Shown here piece after piece: positions 1 to 12,612 of a stretch of DNA of 64,000 nucleotides. The stretch comes from Phaseolus vulgaris. Its lineage: Eukaryota; Streptophyta; Magnoliopsida; Fabales; Fabaceae. Location: assembly GCF_000499845.2 (NCBI RefSeq), contig NC_023758.2:3326311-3390310 (forward strand). The letters run 5' to 3'. Numbering within the stretch: position 1 is the stretch's first letter; every line of letters begins with the position of its first letter. The notes beneath the pieces were generated by a model. The model saw only the letters and a list, made by a program, of their open reading frames with translations. It was not told the origin of the DNA and did not search any database. The position numbers were made by a program, and so were the translations under genes.

Positions 1-44
1 AAAAAAAAAAAACTGTAATATATAATTTGGAACATTGTTGTTAC

Positions 45-879
45 CTTCGACGTTTCCATCTCCTAGAATGGTAACCTTGTCTCGGGGAGGAGCTGTGACA
101 TTTTGTTGTCCCAGTGTAGGCAAGAAGTAACCAGCAAAGGCATTTGAACAGATATACGTGTAGGGGATTCCTTCAGCTTCAGTTGCCCTTCGGATATTCA
201 CTTTTTTTGCAAGAAAGCTAACCACTGGCTCAACTGCATTGTGTCTGTCCACATCAAGCCCGAATTCCGAAGGAAGGAACCTCTGATGATAGAAGAAACA
301 AGGATTAATTGTTACGAAAGTAGACTTTTGAGCCTAACTCAACTCCATAAAACTGGTTCATGAGATTAAGGTTTGCACTCACTTATCTTTATCTTTAGTG
401 TGGGATCTCTAACATTAATATTAATATGTCTTAATATGTCTGATTCAAGGTTTTGTAACACAAGACATTATGCGTGTACCTTAATGTTTCCAGCTTCTTT
501 AATTGCTGCGATGAGCTTCACTTGATCGTCTATCTGCTGTCCACCCAGTGTAGATATTACAACATCAACTTCCTTCAAAGCCTTAACAAGGCTTTCATGA
601 TCATGTAAATCACCCTGCAAAAATCACCCACAGGGATTTCCATCAAAATTTGAAACACTACCTAAATTTGACTTACATAAAAAGAAAGGCACATACATAA
701 AGCAGAGTGACTCCAGAGGCCTTGAAGGTCTCAATAAGTTTAGACTTTTCAGGATGAGAAACAGTGTTCTCTCTGATCAACACAAACGTGGGATGTTCTG
801 CTTCTGTGCTTGCCTTAACTATGAATTTTCCTATGTATCCTGTTCCTCCAAGAACCAGGATTTTGCTCTTCGCTGCCAT
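45..879 (-). CDS. Isoflavone reductase-like / phenylcoumaran benzylic ether reductase-like protein, 5' part (partial)
   Basis: Three exons read on the minus strand: 879-697, 614-480 and 282-45, all with GT/AG introns and continuous frame (61 + 45 + 79 codons). The C-terminal 40% or so (family about 310 aa) lies beyond the window edge. The N-terminus has the NADPH-binding motif GGTGYIGKFIV at residues 11-21. It is followed by the family blocks GDLHDHESLVKA, FLPSEFGLDVDR and EGIPYTYICSNAFAGYFLP. A lysine in AKKVNIRR sits where PCBER and isoflavone reductase carry the catalytic lysine. Known for the family: NmrA-type short-chain reductases acting on lignans, phenylcoumarans or isoflavones in the cytosol. 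PCBER and isoflavone reductase proper cannot be separated from this fragment. Intron 2 contains a decayed TRIM-like LTR. The last visible exon ends at a donor (GT at 44-43), so the gene looks intact up to the edge. Confidence 0.9.
319..416 (-). mobile_element. Decayed TRIM-like LTR in intron 2 of the reductase gene
   Basis: The segment reads like the 121-bp LTR at 52240-52360 (blocks for 'agcctaactcaactccataa' and 'gtgggatctctaaca') with internal deletions. It lies wholly inside the intron and does not touch either splice site. Confidence 0.6.
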
Positions 880-892
880 TCAACAAAAACAA

Positions 893-976
893 CTCAACTT
901 TCAGGTTCAGATCAAAATAAGCACTGAGTTTGAGGATGTGATGAGTTTAGGGATGAATTGGCCTCCTATTTGTAGA
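893..976. repeat. Reductase 5'-flank segment, duplicated at 1439-1515
   Basis: The block just upstream of the start codon (containing 'aataagcactgagtttgagg' and 'aattggcctcctatt') recurs about 545 bp further upstream at 1439-1515 with small indels. This is probably the relic of a tandem duplication of the gene's 5' end. No coding remnant of a second copy is visible beside it. Confidence 0.65.
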
Positions 977-979
977 ACA

Positions 980-3916
980 GTTTCTGGGATTCATTGACGT
1001 CAATAGAGAAAAGTCTAATAATCAACTATAAAAAAAAATCTACTAATACTTGAAGGGATTCATTGACGTTTGTTATTATGCATTCACACATTCTTTTTAT
1101 TATGAGAGCTTACAAATAGTGGAAACAGTGTAAAAATGCTGCAGTGGTGAAACCACAAGTGTCAAGATTAGTGTAAGAGTTACAAAAATAAACAAGGCAA
1201 AAATTATTTTATCAAGTTTTGGAGTGAATTTTTATATAGAGTGATTAAATTTATGTTTCTTATAGACTAAAAAAATTAAAATAAACTTCATCACATATTA
1301 CATAGGCGTTGCACCTTTTTATCTGGATTTTCCTCTTTTATTCAACATCCACAATAATAAAAATCTAATGTATGTATATAAATAACTTTAGATGAATTAA
1401 TTAATGAACCTATTTTTTCTTTTTGACACAAGTTTCTCTTTCAACTAGCATAGTTCAAAATAAGCACTAAGTTTGAGGGTGAGAATTGGCCTCCTATTAG
1501 TAGGGCAGTTTCTGTCCGAATGTTTCTTATTTAAGTTCATTGTGAATAAATAATAATGAAAGATACCAATCTCATGTCTTTAAGGATTTATTTTAGTTTT
1601 ATTTCCTGATTGTGACGTGACATTTGAATTAGCCGGCGTTTATTAAAATAAATCAAAATCTTCAACTACTTCTAATCTTATTGGGTCAATGTATAGAATC
1701 AAAATTAACTATTTTTTTAAGGAGTCCAAATTAACTATCTAAATATTATAATGTGTCTTTTTTTTTGTAAAAAATTATATTCAATTATTGTTTTGTTATA
1801 TATAATTTTTCTCTTAAATCTATATTACGCTATAAATATTCTTTAGAATAAACTTTAAATAGTTCTGATACCAGTGAATTTTAAGTCTAAGTCAATTGCA
1901 TAAAACCGCTCTATATTATATTACAAAGTGGACTTTAAACCTAACTCAATCTCATAAAACTGAATCATGAGGGTGAGATTTGCACCACTTATATACAATA
2001 AAATATCTTAATCTCTAGTCATCCCACCATTTAAAAACAAATTAAAGTCTTTCTCGATAATAATTATAAATGTAAAGCTTATATATAATGGATATATCAA
2101 TATAGTACCAATTATAAATCTAATTAAATATACTTGATTCACATGTTAAAAGTCAACAAAATTTATCGTAATTATTTGTAAGAACCAAAAATATATTTAA
2201 TTTTTTAAAGGATAATTTTTATAAAATGTATTTAATATATTTAAAATTTAACAAAAAGGAAATCATCTTTTATCCCTTTTTATTATTATTATTTAATAAT
2301 TGTAGTTAGGTTAGTTTCTGCAATATTTTATTTTACCTGTTCAAGTTTGACTTTGATTTCTCCCTCAAAGAATAACGTCCATTATTTCCCTTTCTTAAAA
2401 AAATGTTATCATTACATCATAAATTACTATAGCAAATAAAGATCCTTTCCTTAAGAAAAATTAATTAATTCTAAAAATATGATGGTAAAATTTATTTGAA
2501 AAATAAGGTTAAAACTGAAATTATATTTGAAAAATGAAATTCTCAAAATCAAACTAAATTATTATTATTTTTAGATAGTATACAGTACTTTTGTGATAAG
2601 TTTTGTTTCACAATCTTATTTTCTTTTTCCAAAGAGTAGACATGAATTATGAATTTGGAATACCTTAAATATGATTTTTTTTTGCTATGTTTTGTTTCAT
2701 TATCTTTTTTCTTTTCATTTTCTTAGCTTTGAATTTTTCTTTGGACTAAAAATAGATATAAGTAAACATACATCACTTGCATCTCCAAGTGATCTTCATA
2801 TTAATTGTGAAAAATCGGTTTAGATATTTTTACAAATTTTAAATAATTTTAAATGAAACACAATCTCATATTTTAAATAATTTTAAATAACATCATGTGC
2901 ACATCTATACATCTCTTTCAACCGCAACACTTTCATTCTTGTCTAGCTGTTTAACAGTTTCATCATTTGACATGAATGCATTCCATAAGATAAATCCCGA
3001 CTTACCTAAAAGACCTAATTCTCTTGTAGTTAGACGTTTTTCCTTAAGAAACACGGTAGAAATTATATTAAGAAAATAACTATTGTTACACTACCAATGG
3101 TTCCAGTAGACTCTTATTGTAACCAGAAGCAAATTGTGAATCCTCACAACCAAAAGTTTCTTCTACCGAGCGAAGATAATTTTCTTTGAGTTTTGTACTT
3201 CATTTTCCACTTTGCTAGTTTTATTTTTGTGTGTTTTGCGGCTTCCGGACTATATAGTAAGTAAACGAAAACACAATTATCACAGTCTAAACATCACTAA
3301 ACTTACATTAACCACTAACGTTTACTATCATCCCCACAAGCAACCAATATCAATTGAAAATAAAGAATAAAAAATCACACTTTTCACCATAAAAAAAATA
3401 TTATTGTTGAAATTAAAATAAAGTATGAAGGTGCTGGATGAAGACATGAAGGTGCATGTTGAATTTGGCAACTCTAATTATTATTAAAATCAAGATTCTC
3501 ATGTCCAATTGAATATTTTTAATCCTTAACGTCAGCAATTCTTGTAGTTATTGGTGACAATGAAATTCAAACCAAAGGTTTTATGTAACTAACGTTGGCC
3601 ATTGTAATGGTTAGTTTGGTAAGGCATAAAGTATGGTTGATGTATAATTAAAATTTGAATAGTAGCATTATTAAATTTGTGTATGTTAATGTGGATAAGA
3701 CTTTTCTTCTTACGTACATAAAATAAGTTGTTGCTTGCACTAGTTTTCTGGAAAAAATTTTGGAAAACAAAATTACCAAACATAAGTAGAAACGAAATGT
3801 TTTAAAACTTATAATCCACATTAATTTTAAAAAATCTGAGCTTATTGAAAAGCTTATATCGGTAAAGCAAATATTAACAATAAATTATTTGAGACATTTT
3901 TTTACTATTGAATAAA
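980..3916. other. AT-rich intergenic DNA with TE relics, no gene seen
   Basis: No ORF with recognisable content in either strand. It contains the duplicated 5'-flank block (1439-1515) and a decayed TRIM LTR at about 1862-2028, with a PBS-like 'ctgatacca' beside it. Otherwise it is simple AT-rich sequence. Confidence 0.6.
1862..2028 (-). mobile_element. Decayed TRIM-like LTR with PBS remnant
   Basis: 'gttctgatacca' is followed by 'aagtggactttaaacctaac', 'gagatttgcacc', 'cacttatata' and 'aatctctagtc'. This is the same order as in the better copy at 52228-52360. Read on the minus strand it is an LTR followed by a tRNA-Met-type primer-binding site. Confidence 0.55.
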
Positions 3917-3920
3917 CTTG

Positions 3921-4290
3921 TATATAAATTCATTAAATATGAAGCGATAGTTGTCTTTTTAATAAAAGATTGTACCAAAATTTGTGTTTTTACCTTTTAT
4001 ATTAATGATGGACCTAAGTCTAGGTAAGAGAAGAGTTAGGAATGTATTATTTTGATCAGTTTTATTTTATTATTTAGAAATCATAGTTTTTTCTTAAGTT
4101 TTACATGTTATAATCTTTTCTATAATTTTTAGTAACCAATTCAATATCCAAATTAATCAAACACTTATAAAATTATATTGAAAATTGTCTCGGTAATGGT
4201 CCTCATTTAATTTAATTAACATAGTCATCATTTTCTGTTTATAAATTGTAACTATAATAAAACCGTTGATTCTTTAATTATTTTATAATA
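3921..4290. repeat. Array-1 left flank, first copy of a 370-bp direct duplication
   Basis: Single-copy-looking flank DNA next to the satellite. It is repeated at 5681-6050 at an offset of exactly 1760 bp with no indels, and I count only 5 mismatches over 370 bp. It is the unit that later interrupts array 1. Confidence 0.9.
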
Positions 4291-4377
4291 TTAAAGTATC
4301 ACGGGAAATTGTGGTTTATATCTCTCTAATTTATTAAAATGTTTCTTTTTTTAATATATATGGTCTTAGTATTTTCT

Positions 4378-7300
4378 AAAATTTCGTCATACTTTTTGCA
4401 ATTTTATTTTGGTAACATATTGGCTTGAAAATTTTTGAAAAAAATTCACAGATACTTTCTAATGTTTTTATCACCCTGCTAATGAGACATGTCCATAAAA
4501 AAATCACAAAAACGAGATATAGGAAAGAAAAGTCAGAACATTTCGTATTCGAAACACCGATTTTGTTCACTTTCGGTCTTGGTCTTACTACGTCCTATTC
4601 CTTTGGCCTTTTGGTCTGAAAATTTTACCAGACATTCGTCATTGTGTGTATTGAGTTTGGCTGAGTTTTGAACCCCAGATTCGTCCCACAAGATTTTCAA
4701 TAAATTTTTTATTCATCACTGCCAAGGTTGAAAAGAAGGTTGTTTGTATGTGAAACTGTTTGATTTTTTCCTAGGTAAATACTCATCTGTTTGACGTGAA
4801 ATTTGTCTCTTTTTGTCCCAAATTCAGTCCAGATACTTACATGGAATTTCAGGAAAAAATTATTTCAGGACAATTTTTCTGAAATTTTGTGAAAAACAAA
4901 GGCTATTGAGGGTCCATATTTGTGGAATTTCGCCATACTTTATGCAATTTTATTATGGGTCCATATTTTGTTGAAAAATCCCGAAAAAAATCACACAAGT
5001 ACTTTCTTATGTTGTTTGCACCCTGCTATTGAGGCACGTCCATAAACAAATCACAAAACGAGATATAGGGAAGAAAAGCCATGACAATTTGTTTTCGAAA
5101 AATTGATTTTGTTCACTCTCGGTCTGAGTCTTACTACATCCTATTCCTTAGGTCTTTTGGTCTGAAATTTTTTCCAAACATTCGTCATTATGTGTATGGA
5201 GTTTTAGCTATGATTTGAGTCCCAAATTCGTCCCACTAGATTTTCAATAAAATTTGTATTCATCACTGTCAAAGGTGAAATGATGGTTTGTTTATGTGTG
5301 AGACTGTTTGATGTTTTTCCTAGGTGAATACTCATCTATTTGATGTGAAATTTGTCGCGTTTTGTCCCAAATTCAGCCCAGATTCTTACATGGAATTTCA
5401 GAAAAAAATTATTTCGGGATAATTTTTCTGAAATTTTGTGAAAAACCAAGGCTATTATTCTCTACAAAAATTTGTGAAATTTCTCTCTACTTTCTGCAAT
5501 TTTATTAATGGTCCATATTGTGTTGAAAAATTCCGAAAATATTCACACAAGTACTTTCTTATGTTGATTTCACCCTGCTAATTAGGCACGTCCATAAAAA
5601 AATTACACAAACAAGATATAGGAAAGAAAAACCAGGACATTTTATTTTCGAAAAACCGGTTTTGTTCACTCTCGATCTTATATATAAATTCATTAAATAT
5701 GAAACGATTGTTGTCTTTTTAATAAAAGATTGTACCAAAATTTGTGTTTTTACCTTTTATATTAATGATGGACCTAAGTCTAGGTAAGAGAAGTGTTAGG
5801 AATGTATTATTTTGATCAGTTTTATTTTATTATTTAGAAATCATAGTTTTTTCTTAAGTTTTACATGTTATAATCGTTTCTATAATTTTTAGTAACCAAT
5901 TCAATATCCAAATTAATCAAACACTTATAAAATTATATTGAAAATTGTCTCGGTAATGGTCCTCATTTAATTTAATTAACATAGTCATCATTTTCTGTTT
6001 ATAAATTGTAACTATAATAAAACCGTTGATTCTTTCATTATTTTATAATAGTATTTTTTGAAATTTCGCCGTAATTTTATTCTGGGTCTATATTGGGTTG
6101 AAAATTTAAAAAAAAATCACACAAGTATTTTCTTATGGTTTTTGCACCCTCTAAATGAGACACGTCCATAAAAAAAATCACAAAAATGAGATATAGGAAA
6201 GAAAAGTCAGAATATTTTGTTTTCGAAAAACTGGTTCACTCTCGGTCTTGATCTTACTACACCCTATTCCTTTGGCCTTTTGGTATGAAAATTTTACCAG
6301 ACATTCGTCATTGTGTATATTGAGTTTTGAGCCCCAGACTCATCTGTTTGACGTGAAATTAGTCTCGTTTTGTCCCAAATTCAGTCCAAATTCTTACGTG
6401 GAATTTCAGGAAAAAATTATTTTGGGACAATTTTTCTGAAATTTTGTGAAAAACCAAGGCTATCCTCTACCAAAATTTGTGAAATTTCGCCTTACTTTCT
6501 GCAATTTTCTTCTAAGTCCACATTGGGTTGAAAAAATTTGAAAAAAATCACACAAGTACTTTCTTATGGTTTTTGCATCCTGCTAATGAGGCACGTCCAT
6601 AAACAAATCACAAAAACGAGATATAGGAAAGAAAAGTCAGGACATTTTGTTTTCGAAAAACCGGTTTTGTTCACTCTCGGTCTGGGTCTTACTACGCCCT
6701 ATTCCTTAGGTCTTTTGATCTGAAAATTTTACCAGACATTCTTCATTGTGTGCATTGAGTTTTGGTTGAGATTTGAGCCCCAGATTCGTCCCACAAGATT
6801 TTCAATAAATTTTTTATTCATCACTGCCAGGGTTGAAAGGAATGTTCGTTTGTGTGTGAAACTGTTTGATTTTTTCCTAGGTAAATACTCATCTGCTTAA
6901 CGTGTAATTTATCTCGTTTTGTCCCAAATTCAGTTTATATTCTTACGTGGAGTTTTAGGAAAAAATTATTTTGGGACAATTTTCCTGAAATTTTGTGAAA
7001 ACCAAGACTCTCTACCAAAATTTATGGAATTTCGCCCTCCTTTCTGCAATTTTATTCTTGGTTCATATTCCGTTGAAAAATTCCGAAAATATTCACACAA
7101 GTACTTTCTTATGTTCTTTGCACCCTGCTAATGAGGCACGTACATAAACAAATAAAAAAAATGAGATATAGGGAAGAAAAGCCAAACCATTTTGTTTTCG
7201 AAAAACCGGTTTTGTTCACTCTCGGTCTGGGTTTTACTATGCCCTATTCCTTGGGACTTTTGGTCTGAAATTTTACCAGACATTCGTCAATATGTGTATT

Positions 7301-10300
7301 GAGTTTTGACTATGATTTGAGTCCCAAATTCGTCCCACAAGATTTTCAATAAATTTTTTATTCATCATTGCTAGAGGTGAAAGGATGGTTCGTTTGTGTG
7401 TGAAACTGTGTTATTTTTTTCCAAGGTAAATACTCATGCGTTTGACATGTAATTTGTCTCATTTTGTCCCGAATTCAATTTATATTCTTACGTGAAATTT
7501 TAGGAAAAAATTGTTTTGGGACAATTTTTCTGAAATTTTGTGAAAAACTAAGGTTACCTATCTTCTACCAAAATTTGTGGAATTTCGCCCTACTTTCTGC
7601 AATTTTATTCTTGGTCCATATTGTGTTGAAAAATTCCAAAAATATTCACACAAATACTTTCTTATCTTGTTTGCACCTTGCTAATGAGGCACATCCATAA
7701 AAAATCACAAAAAACGAGATATAGGGAAGAAAAGCAAGGACATTTTGTTTTCGAAAAACCGGTTTTATTCACTCTCGGTCTGGGTCTTATTACGCCCTAT
7801 TCCTTGGGACTTTTGGTCTGAAAATTTTACCAGACATTTGTCAATATGTGTATTGAGTTTTGGCTATGATTTGAGCCCCAAAGTCGTCTCACAAGATTTT
7901 CAATAAATTTTGTATTCATCACTGCCAGTGGTGAAAGGATGGTTCGTTTGTGTGTGAAACTGTTATTTTATTCCTAGGTAAATACTCATCTGTTTGAAGT
8001 GTAATTTATCTCTTTTTGTCCCAAATTCAGCTTAGATTCTTACATGGAATTTTAGGAAAAAAATTATTTAGGGACAATTTTTCTGAAATTTTGTTAAAAA
8101 CCAAGGCTATCATCTACCAAAATTTGTGGAATTTCACCCTCCTTTCTGCAATTTTATTCTTGGTCCATATTGCGTTGAAAAATTCTAAAAATATTCACAC
8201 AAGTACTTTCTTATGTTGTTTGCACCCTGCTAATGAGACACGTCCATAAAAAAATCACAAAAACAAGATATAGGGAAGAAAAACCAGGACATTTTGTTTT
8301 CGAAAAACCGGTTTTGTTCACTCTTGGTTTTGGTTTTACTACACCCTATCCCTTAAGTCTTTTGGTCTGAAAATTTTAACAGACATTTGCCAATATGTGT
8401 ATTGAGTTTTGGCTGTGATTTGATCCCCAAAGTCGTCCCCCAAGATTTTGAATAAATTTTTTATTCATCACTGTCAGGGGTGAATGATAGTTCGTTTGTG
8501 TGTGAAACTGTGTTAATTTATTCCCAGATAAATACTCATCCGTTTGACATGTAATTTATCTCTTTTTGTCCCAAATTAAGTTTAAATTCTTACGTGGAAT
8601 TTCAAGAAAAAAATTATTTTAAGACAATTTTTTTGAAATATTGTGAAAACCAAGGCTATCATCTCCCAAAATTTGTGGAATTTCGTCATACTTTCTGCAA
8701 TTTTATTTTTGGTCCATATTGCGTTGAAAAATAACGAAAATATTCACACAAGTACTTTCTTATGTTGTTTGCACCTTGCAAATGAGGCACGACCATAAAC
8801 AAATCACAAAAACGAGATATAGGGAAGAAAGCCAAGACATTTTGTTTTCGAAAAACCGGTTTTGTTCACTCTCGGTCTGGGTCTTACTATGCCCTATTCC
8901 TTGGGTCTTTTGGTTTAAAAATTTTACCAGACATTCGTCATTGTGTGTATTGAGTTTTGGCTGTGATTTGATCCCCATATTCGTGCCACAAGATTTTCAA
9001 TAAACTTTTTTATTCATCACTGTCAAGGTTGAAAGGAAGGTTCGTTTGTGTGTGAAACTGTTTGATTTTTTCCTAGGTAAATAATCATCCGTTGGACGTT
9101 AAATTTGTCTTGTTTTGTCCCAAATTCAGTCCATATTCTTACGTAGAATTTCAGGAAATAATTATTTTGGGACAATTTTTTCGAAATTTTGTGAAAAAGC
9201 AAGGCTATCCTTTACCAAAATTTGTGGAATTTCGCCATACTTTCTGCACTTTTATTCTAGATCCATATTAGGTTGAAAAATTTAGAAAATATACACACAA
9301 GTACTTTCTTATGGTTTTTGCACCCTGCTAATGAGGCACGTCCATAAACAAATGACAAAAACGAGATATAGGAAAGAAAAGTCAGGACATTTTGTTTTTG
9401 AAAAACCGGTTTTGTTCACTCTCGGTTTGGGTCTTACTACGCCCTATTCCTTAGGTCTTTTGGTCTGAATATTTTACCAAACATTCTTCATTGTGTGTAT
9501 TGAGTTTTGGCTGTGATTTGAGCCCCAGATTCGTCCCACAAGATTTTCAATAAAATTTTTATTCATCACTGTCACGGGTGAAAGAATGGTTCGTTTATGT
9601 GTGAAACTGTTTGATTTTTTTTCCTAGGTGAATACTCATCTGTTTGACGTTAAATTTGTCTAGTTTTATCCCAAATTCAGTCCAGATTCTTACGTGTAAT
9701 TTCAAGAAAAATTTATTTTGGTAGAATATTTCTAAAATTTTGTGAAAAACCAAAATTTGTGAAATTTCGCTCTTCTTTCTGCAATTTTATTTTGGGTTCA
9801 TATTGCGTTGAAAAATTCTAAAAAAAATCACACAAGTACTTTCGTATGTTTTTTGCATCCTGCTAAGGAGACACGTCCATAAATAAAGCACAAAAAGGAG
9901 ATTTAGGGAAGAAAAGTCAGGATATTTTGTTTTCAGAAAACTGGTTTTTTTCACTCTCGGTCTGGGTCTTATTACGCCCTATTCCTTGGGTCTTTTGGTC
10001 TGAAAATTTTACCAGACATTCTTCATTGTGTGTATTCAGTATTGGTTGTGATTTGAGCCCCAGATTCGTCCCACGAGATTTTGAATAAATTTTTTATTCA
10101 TCACTGCCAGGGGTGAAAGGATGGTTCGTTTGTGTGTGAAACTGTTTGATTTTTTTTCCTAGGTGAATACTCATTTGTTTGACATAAAATTTGTCACGTT
10201 TTGTCCCAAATTCAGTCCGGATTCTTACATGGAATTTCAGGAATAAAAAATTTCGGGACAACTTTCAGAAATGTTGTAAAAAACCAAGGCTATCCTCTAC

Positions 10301-11703
10301 CAAAATTTGTGAAATTTCGCCATTCTTTCTGCAATTTTATTCTGGGTTCATATTGCGCTGAAAAATTCCGAAAAAAATCACAAAAGTACTTTCATATGTT
10401 GTTTGCACCCTGCTAAGGAGGCATGTCCATAAATAAAGCACAAAAAGGATATTTAGGGAAGAAAAGTCAGGATATTTTGTTTTCAGAAAACTGGTTTTTT
10501 TCACTCTCGGTCTGGGTCTTATTACGCCCTATTCCTTGATTCTTTTGGTCTTAAAATTTTACCAGACATTCATCATTGTGTGTATTCAGTATTGGCAGGG
10601 ATTTGACCCCCAAATTTGTCCCACAAGATTTTCAATAAAGTTTTTATTCATCACTGCTAGGGTTGAAAGGAAGGTTCGTTTGTGTGTGAAATTGTTTGAT
10701 TTTTTTCCTAGGTGAATACTCATCCATTTGACGTAAAATCTGTCGCGTTTTGTCCTAAATTTAGTCTAGATTCTTACCTGAAATTTGAGGAAAAAACTAT
10801 TTCGGGACAATTTTTCTGAAATTTTATGAAAAACCAAAGGCTCTACCAAAAATTTGTAAAATGTCGCCATACTTTCTGCAATTTTATTTTGGGTCCATAT
10901 TGCGTTGAAAAATTCCGAAAAAATTCATACAAGTACTTTCTTATATTTTTTGCACCATGTTATTAAGGCACGTCGATAAACAAATAAAAAAAACGAGATA
11001 TAGGGAAGAAAAGCCAAGACATTTTGTTTTCGGAAAACTGGTTTTGTTCACTTTCGGTTTGGGTCTTACTACGCCCTATTCCTTGGGTCTTTTGGTCTGG
11101 AAAATTTACCAGACATTCGTCATTGTGTGTATTGAGTATTGGCGGATTTGAGCCCCAAATTTGTCCCACGAGATTTTCAATAATTTTCTTATTCATCACT
11201 GTCAAGGTTTAAAGGAAGGTTCGTTTGTGTGTGAAATTGTTTGATATTTTTCCTAGGTGGTTACTTATCCATTTGACATGAAATTTGTCGTGCTTTGTCC
11301 CAAATTCAGTCCAGAGTCTTACGTGTAATTTTAGGAAAAAATTATTTCGGGACAATTTTTCTGAAATTTTGTGAAAAACCAAGGCTATATCCTCTACCTA
11401 AATTTGTGAAATTTTGCCCTACTTTTTGCAATTTTATTCTAGGTTTATATTGCATTGAAAAATTATGAAAAAAATTCCCATAAATACTTTCATATGTTGT
11501 TTGCACCATGCTAAGGAGGCACGTCCATAAACAAATCACAAAAAGAAGATAGAGGGAAGAAAAGTCAATACATTTTGTGTTCGGAAATCCGATTTTGTTT
11601 ACTCTATGTGTGGGTCTTACTACGCCCTATTCTCTGGGTCTTTTGGTCTGAAAATTTTACCAGACATTCGTTATTGTGTGTATTGAGTATTGGTTGGGAT
11701 TTG
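4378..11703. repeat. Satellite array 1 (about 540-550-bp tandem repeat, khipu-like)
   Basis: Tandem head-to-tail monomers. The landmark 'ttgacgtgaa' or its variants falls at 4793, 5342, 6350, 6900, 7444, 7996, 8546, 9095, 9646, 10181, 10730 and 11275, so most spacings are 535-552 bp. The interval 5342-6350 is abnormal because flank DNA (5681-6050) is inserted and part of a monomer is lost. Monomers are visibly more diverged from one another than in array 2. They carry their own variants ('aatttgtctcgttttgtccc', 'gctaatgaggcac'). The last two or three units drift toward array-2 variants ('ctaaggaggcac'). The short ORFs in this stretch change frame from unit to unit, so I treat it as non-coding. 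The assignment to khipu rests on unit length only. Confidence 0.93.
5681..6050. repeat. Second copy of the array flank, inserted inside satellite array 1
   Basis: Near-identical to 3921-4290 (offset 1760 bp). On the left it joins a monomer cut in the middle ('ctcgatctta'). On the right it re-enters satellite at about 6051, lacking the 86 bp (4291-4376) that separate flank from satellite in the first copy. This is the signature of a tandem duplication or unequal exchange spanning the array edge. Confidence 0.9.
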
Positions 11704-11807
11704 AGTATTGGTTAGTATTTCGATTTTATAGTTTTCAGTAATTGTAATTTTATTACATATTCTGAAGGTTCAGAATAGGATCGAGAAATCTAGAACGAAA
11801 TAGTAAG

Positions 11808-12130
11808 AATGAAACACCTTTTTTCTTCACAAATTTTCCTAACAATTTCGGTGAATAAGAGATGTGGAGGGTATTTCATAGATGAGGAAGAATTAAGGAG
11901 GTTTTCATCCCTAAGAAGACTAATAGGAGGACAAAATTTTTGGCTTTGTTCGATTCTTTGATGTGGATAATGTTGTAAGCCTCCAAAAAGAACTTTATGC
12001 TATCACCATTGGCAATCAAAAAATACTCGTTAACTTGGCCAGACCAAAAGAGGTACACACAAAATCAAAGAGAAGGGTATTGAAAGTTTGGCGAAGAAGA
12101 GAACCATCACAAACAAATACACAAGGGATA
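11808..12130 (+). pseudogene. LINE-1-type ORF1 RRM fragment (broken)
   Basis: Translating across frames gives an RNA-recognition-motif-like order: 'FFFTNFPNNFGE', then 'GRIKEVFIPKK', then 'RFFDVDNVVSLQKEL' and 'GNQKILVNLARP'. This matches the N-terminal RRM of plant LINE ORF1 proteins. It is broken by stops and at least one frameshift near 11925-11940, and no reverse transcriptase follows. It lies about 100 bp right of the edge of array 1. Confidence 0.65.
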
Positions 12131-12338
12131 AAAAGACAAAACCTTAGTACAAATTCATATTTTTCTCTGCCTTACAATTTTTTTTATGATAATAAAGATA
12201 TGAGAGATAAAAAATAATTTTAATCATAACTATTAAAATAAAAATATTATTAATATATAAAAAAATGTTCACAAGAAGTAATTATAAAATATTTTTTTTG
12301 TAATTTTATCATAGGTCATTTCTTTTATTGTAAGTAGT

Positions 12339-12562
12339 TAATTGAGTTTAAAAAATAGTTATAAAACCTAATAAAATAAATTATATTAATAAAGATAAGA
12401 CTAGTAGCAAATTGTGTAAGCTAAAAATGGTTACAATTATTTTATTTTTGGTAATTAATTGAGTTTTAAAAATAGTTACAAAACCTAAAGATAAAATAAT
12501 AAAATCAATTATATTAATAAAAGTAAGATTAGTAATAAACTGTGTGCTAAAAATAGTTACAA
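12339..12562. repeat. Direct tandem duplication of about 100-107 bp
   Basis: 12339-12435 and 12456-12562 both run from 'taattgagtt' through 'atagtta..aaaacctaa' and 'attatattaataaa' to a 'taaaaat.gttacaa' end, with small indels between them. AT-rich, no coding content. Confidence 0.7.
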
Positions 12563-12612
12563 AGTGGTTGTACAAAGTTATATTTATTAATAGATTAATA
12601 AATATAGATGAC

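Noticed and set aside
4378..11703. Many ORFs of 60-80 aa in array 1
   Set aside because: They recur once per satellite unit, change frame and strand between units, and show no domain; open frames are a by-product of the repeated sequence.
12381..12575. 64-aa ORF, hydrophobic
   Set aside because: Lies in the 100-bp AT-rich tandem duplication; composition effect.
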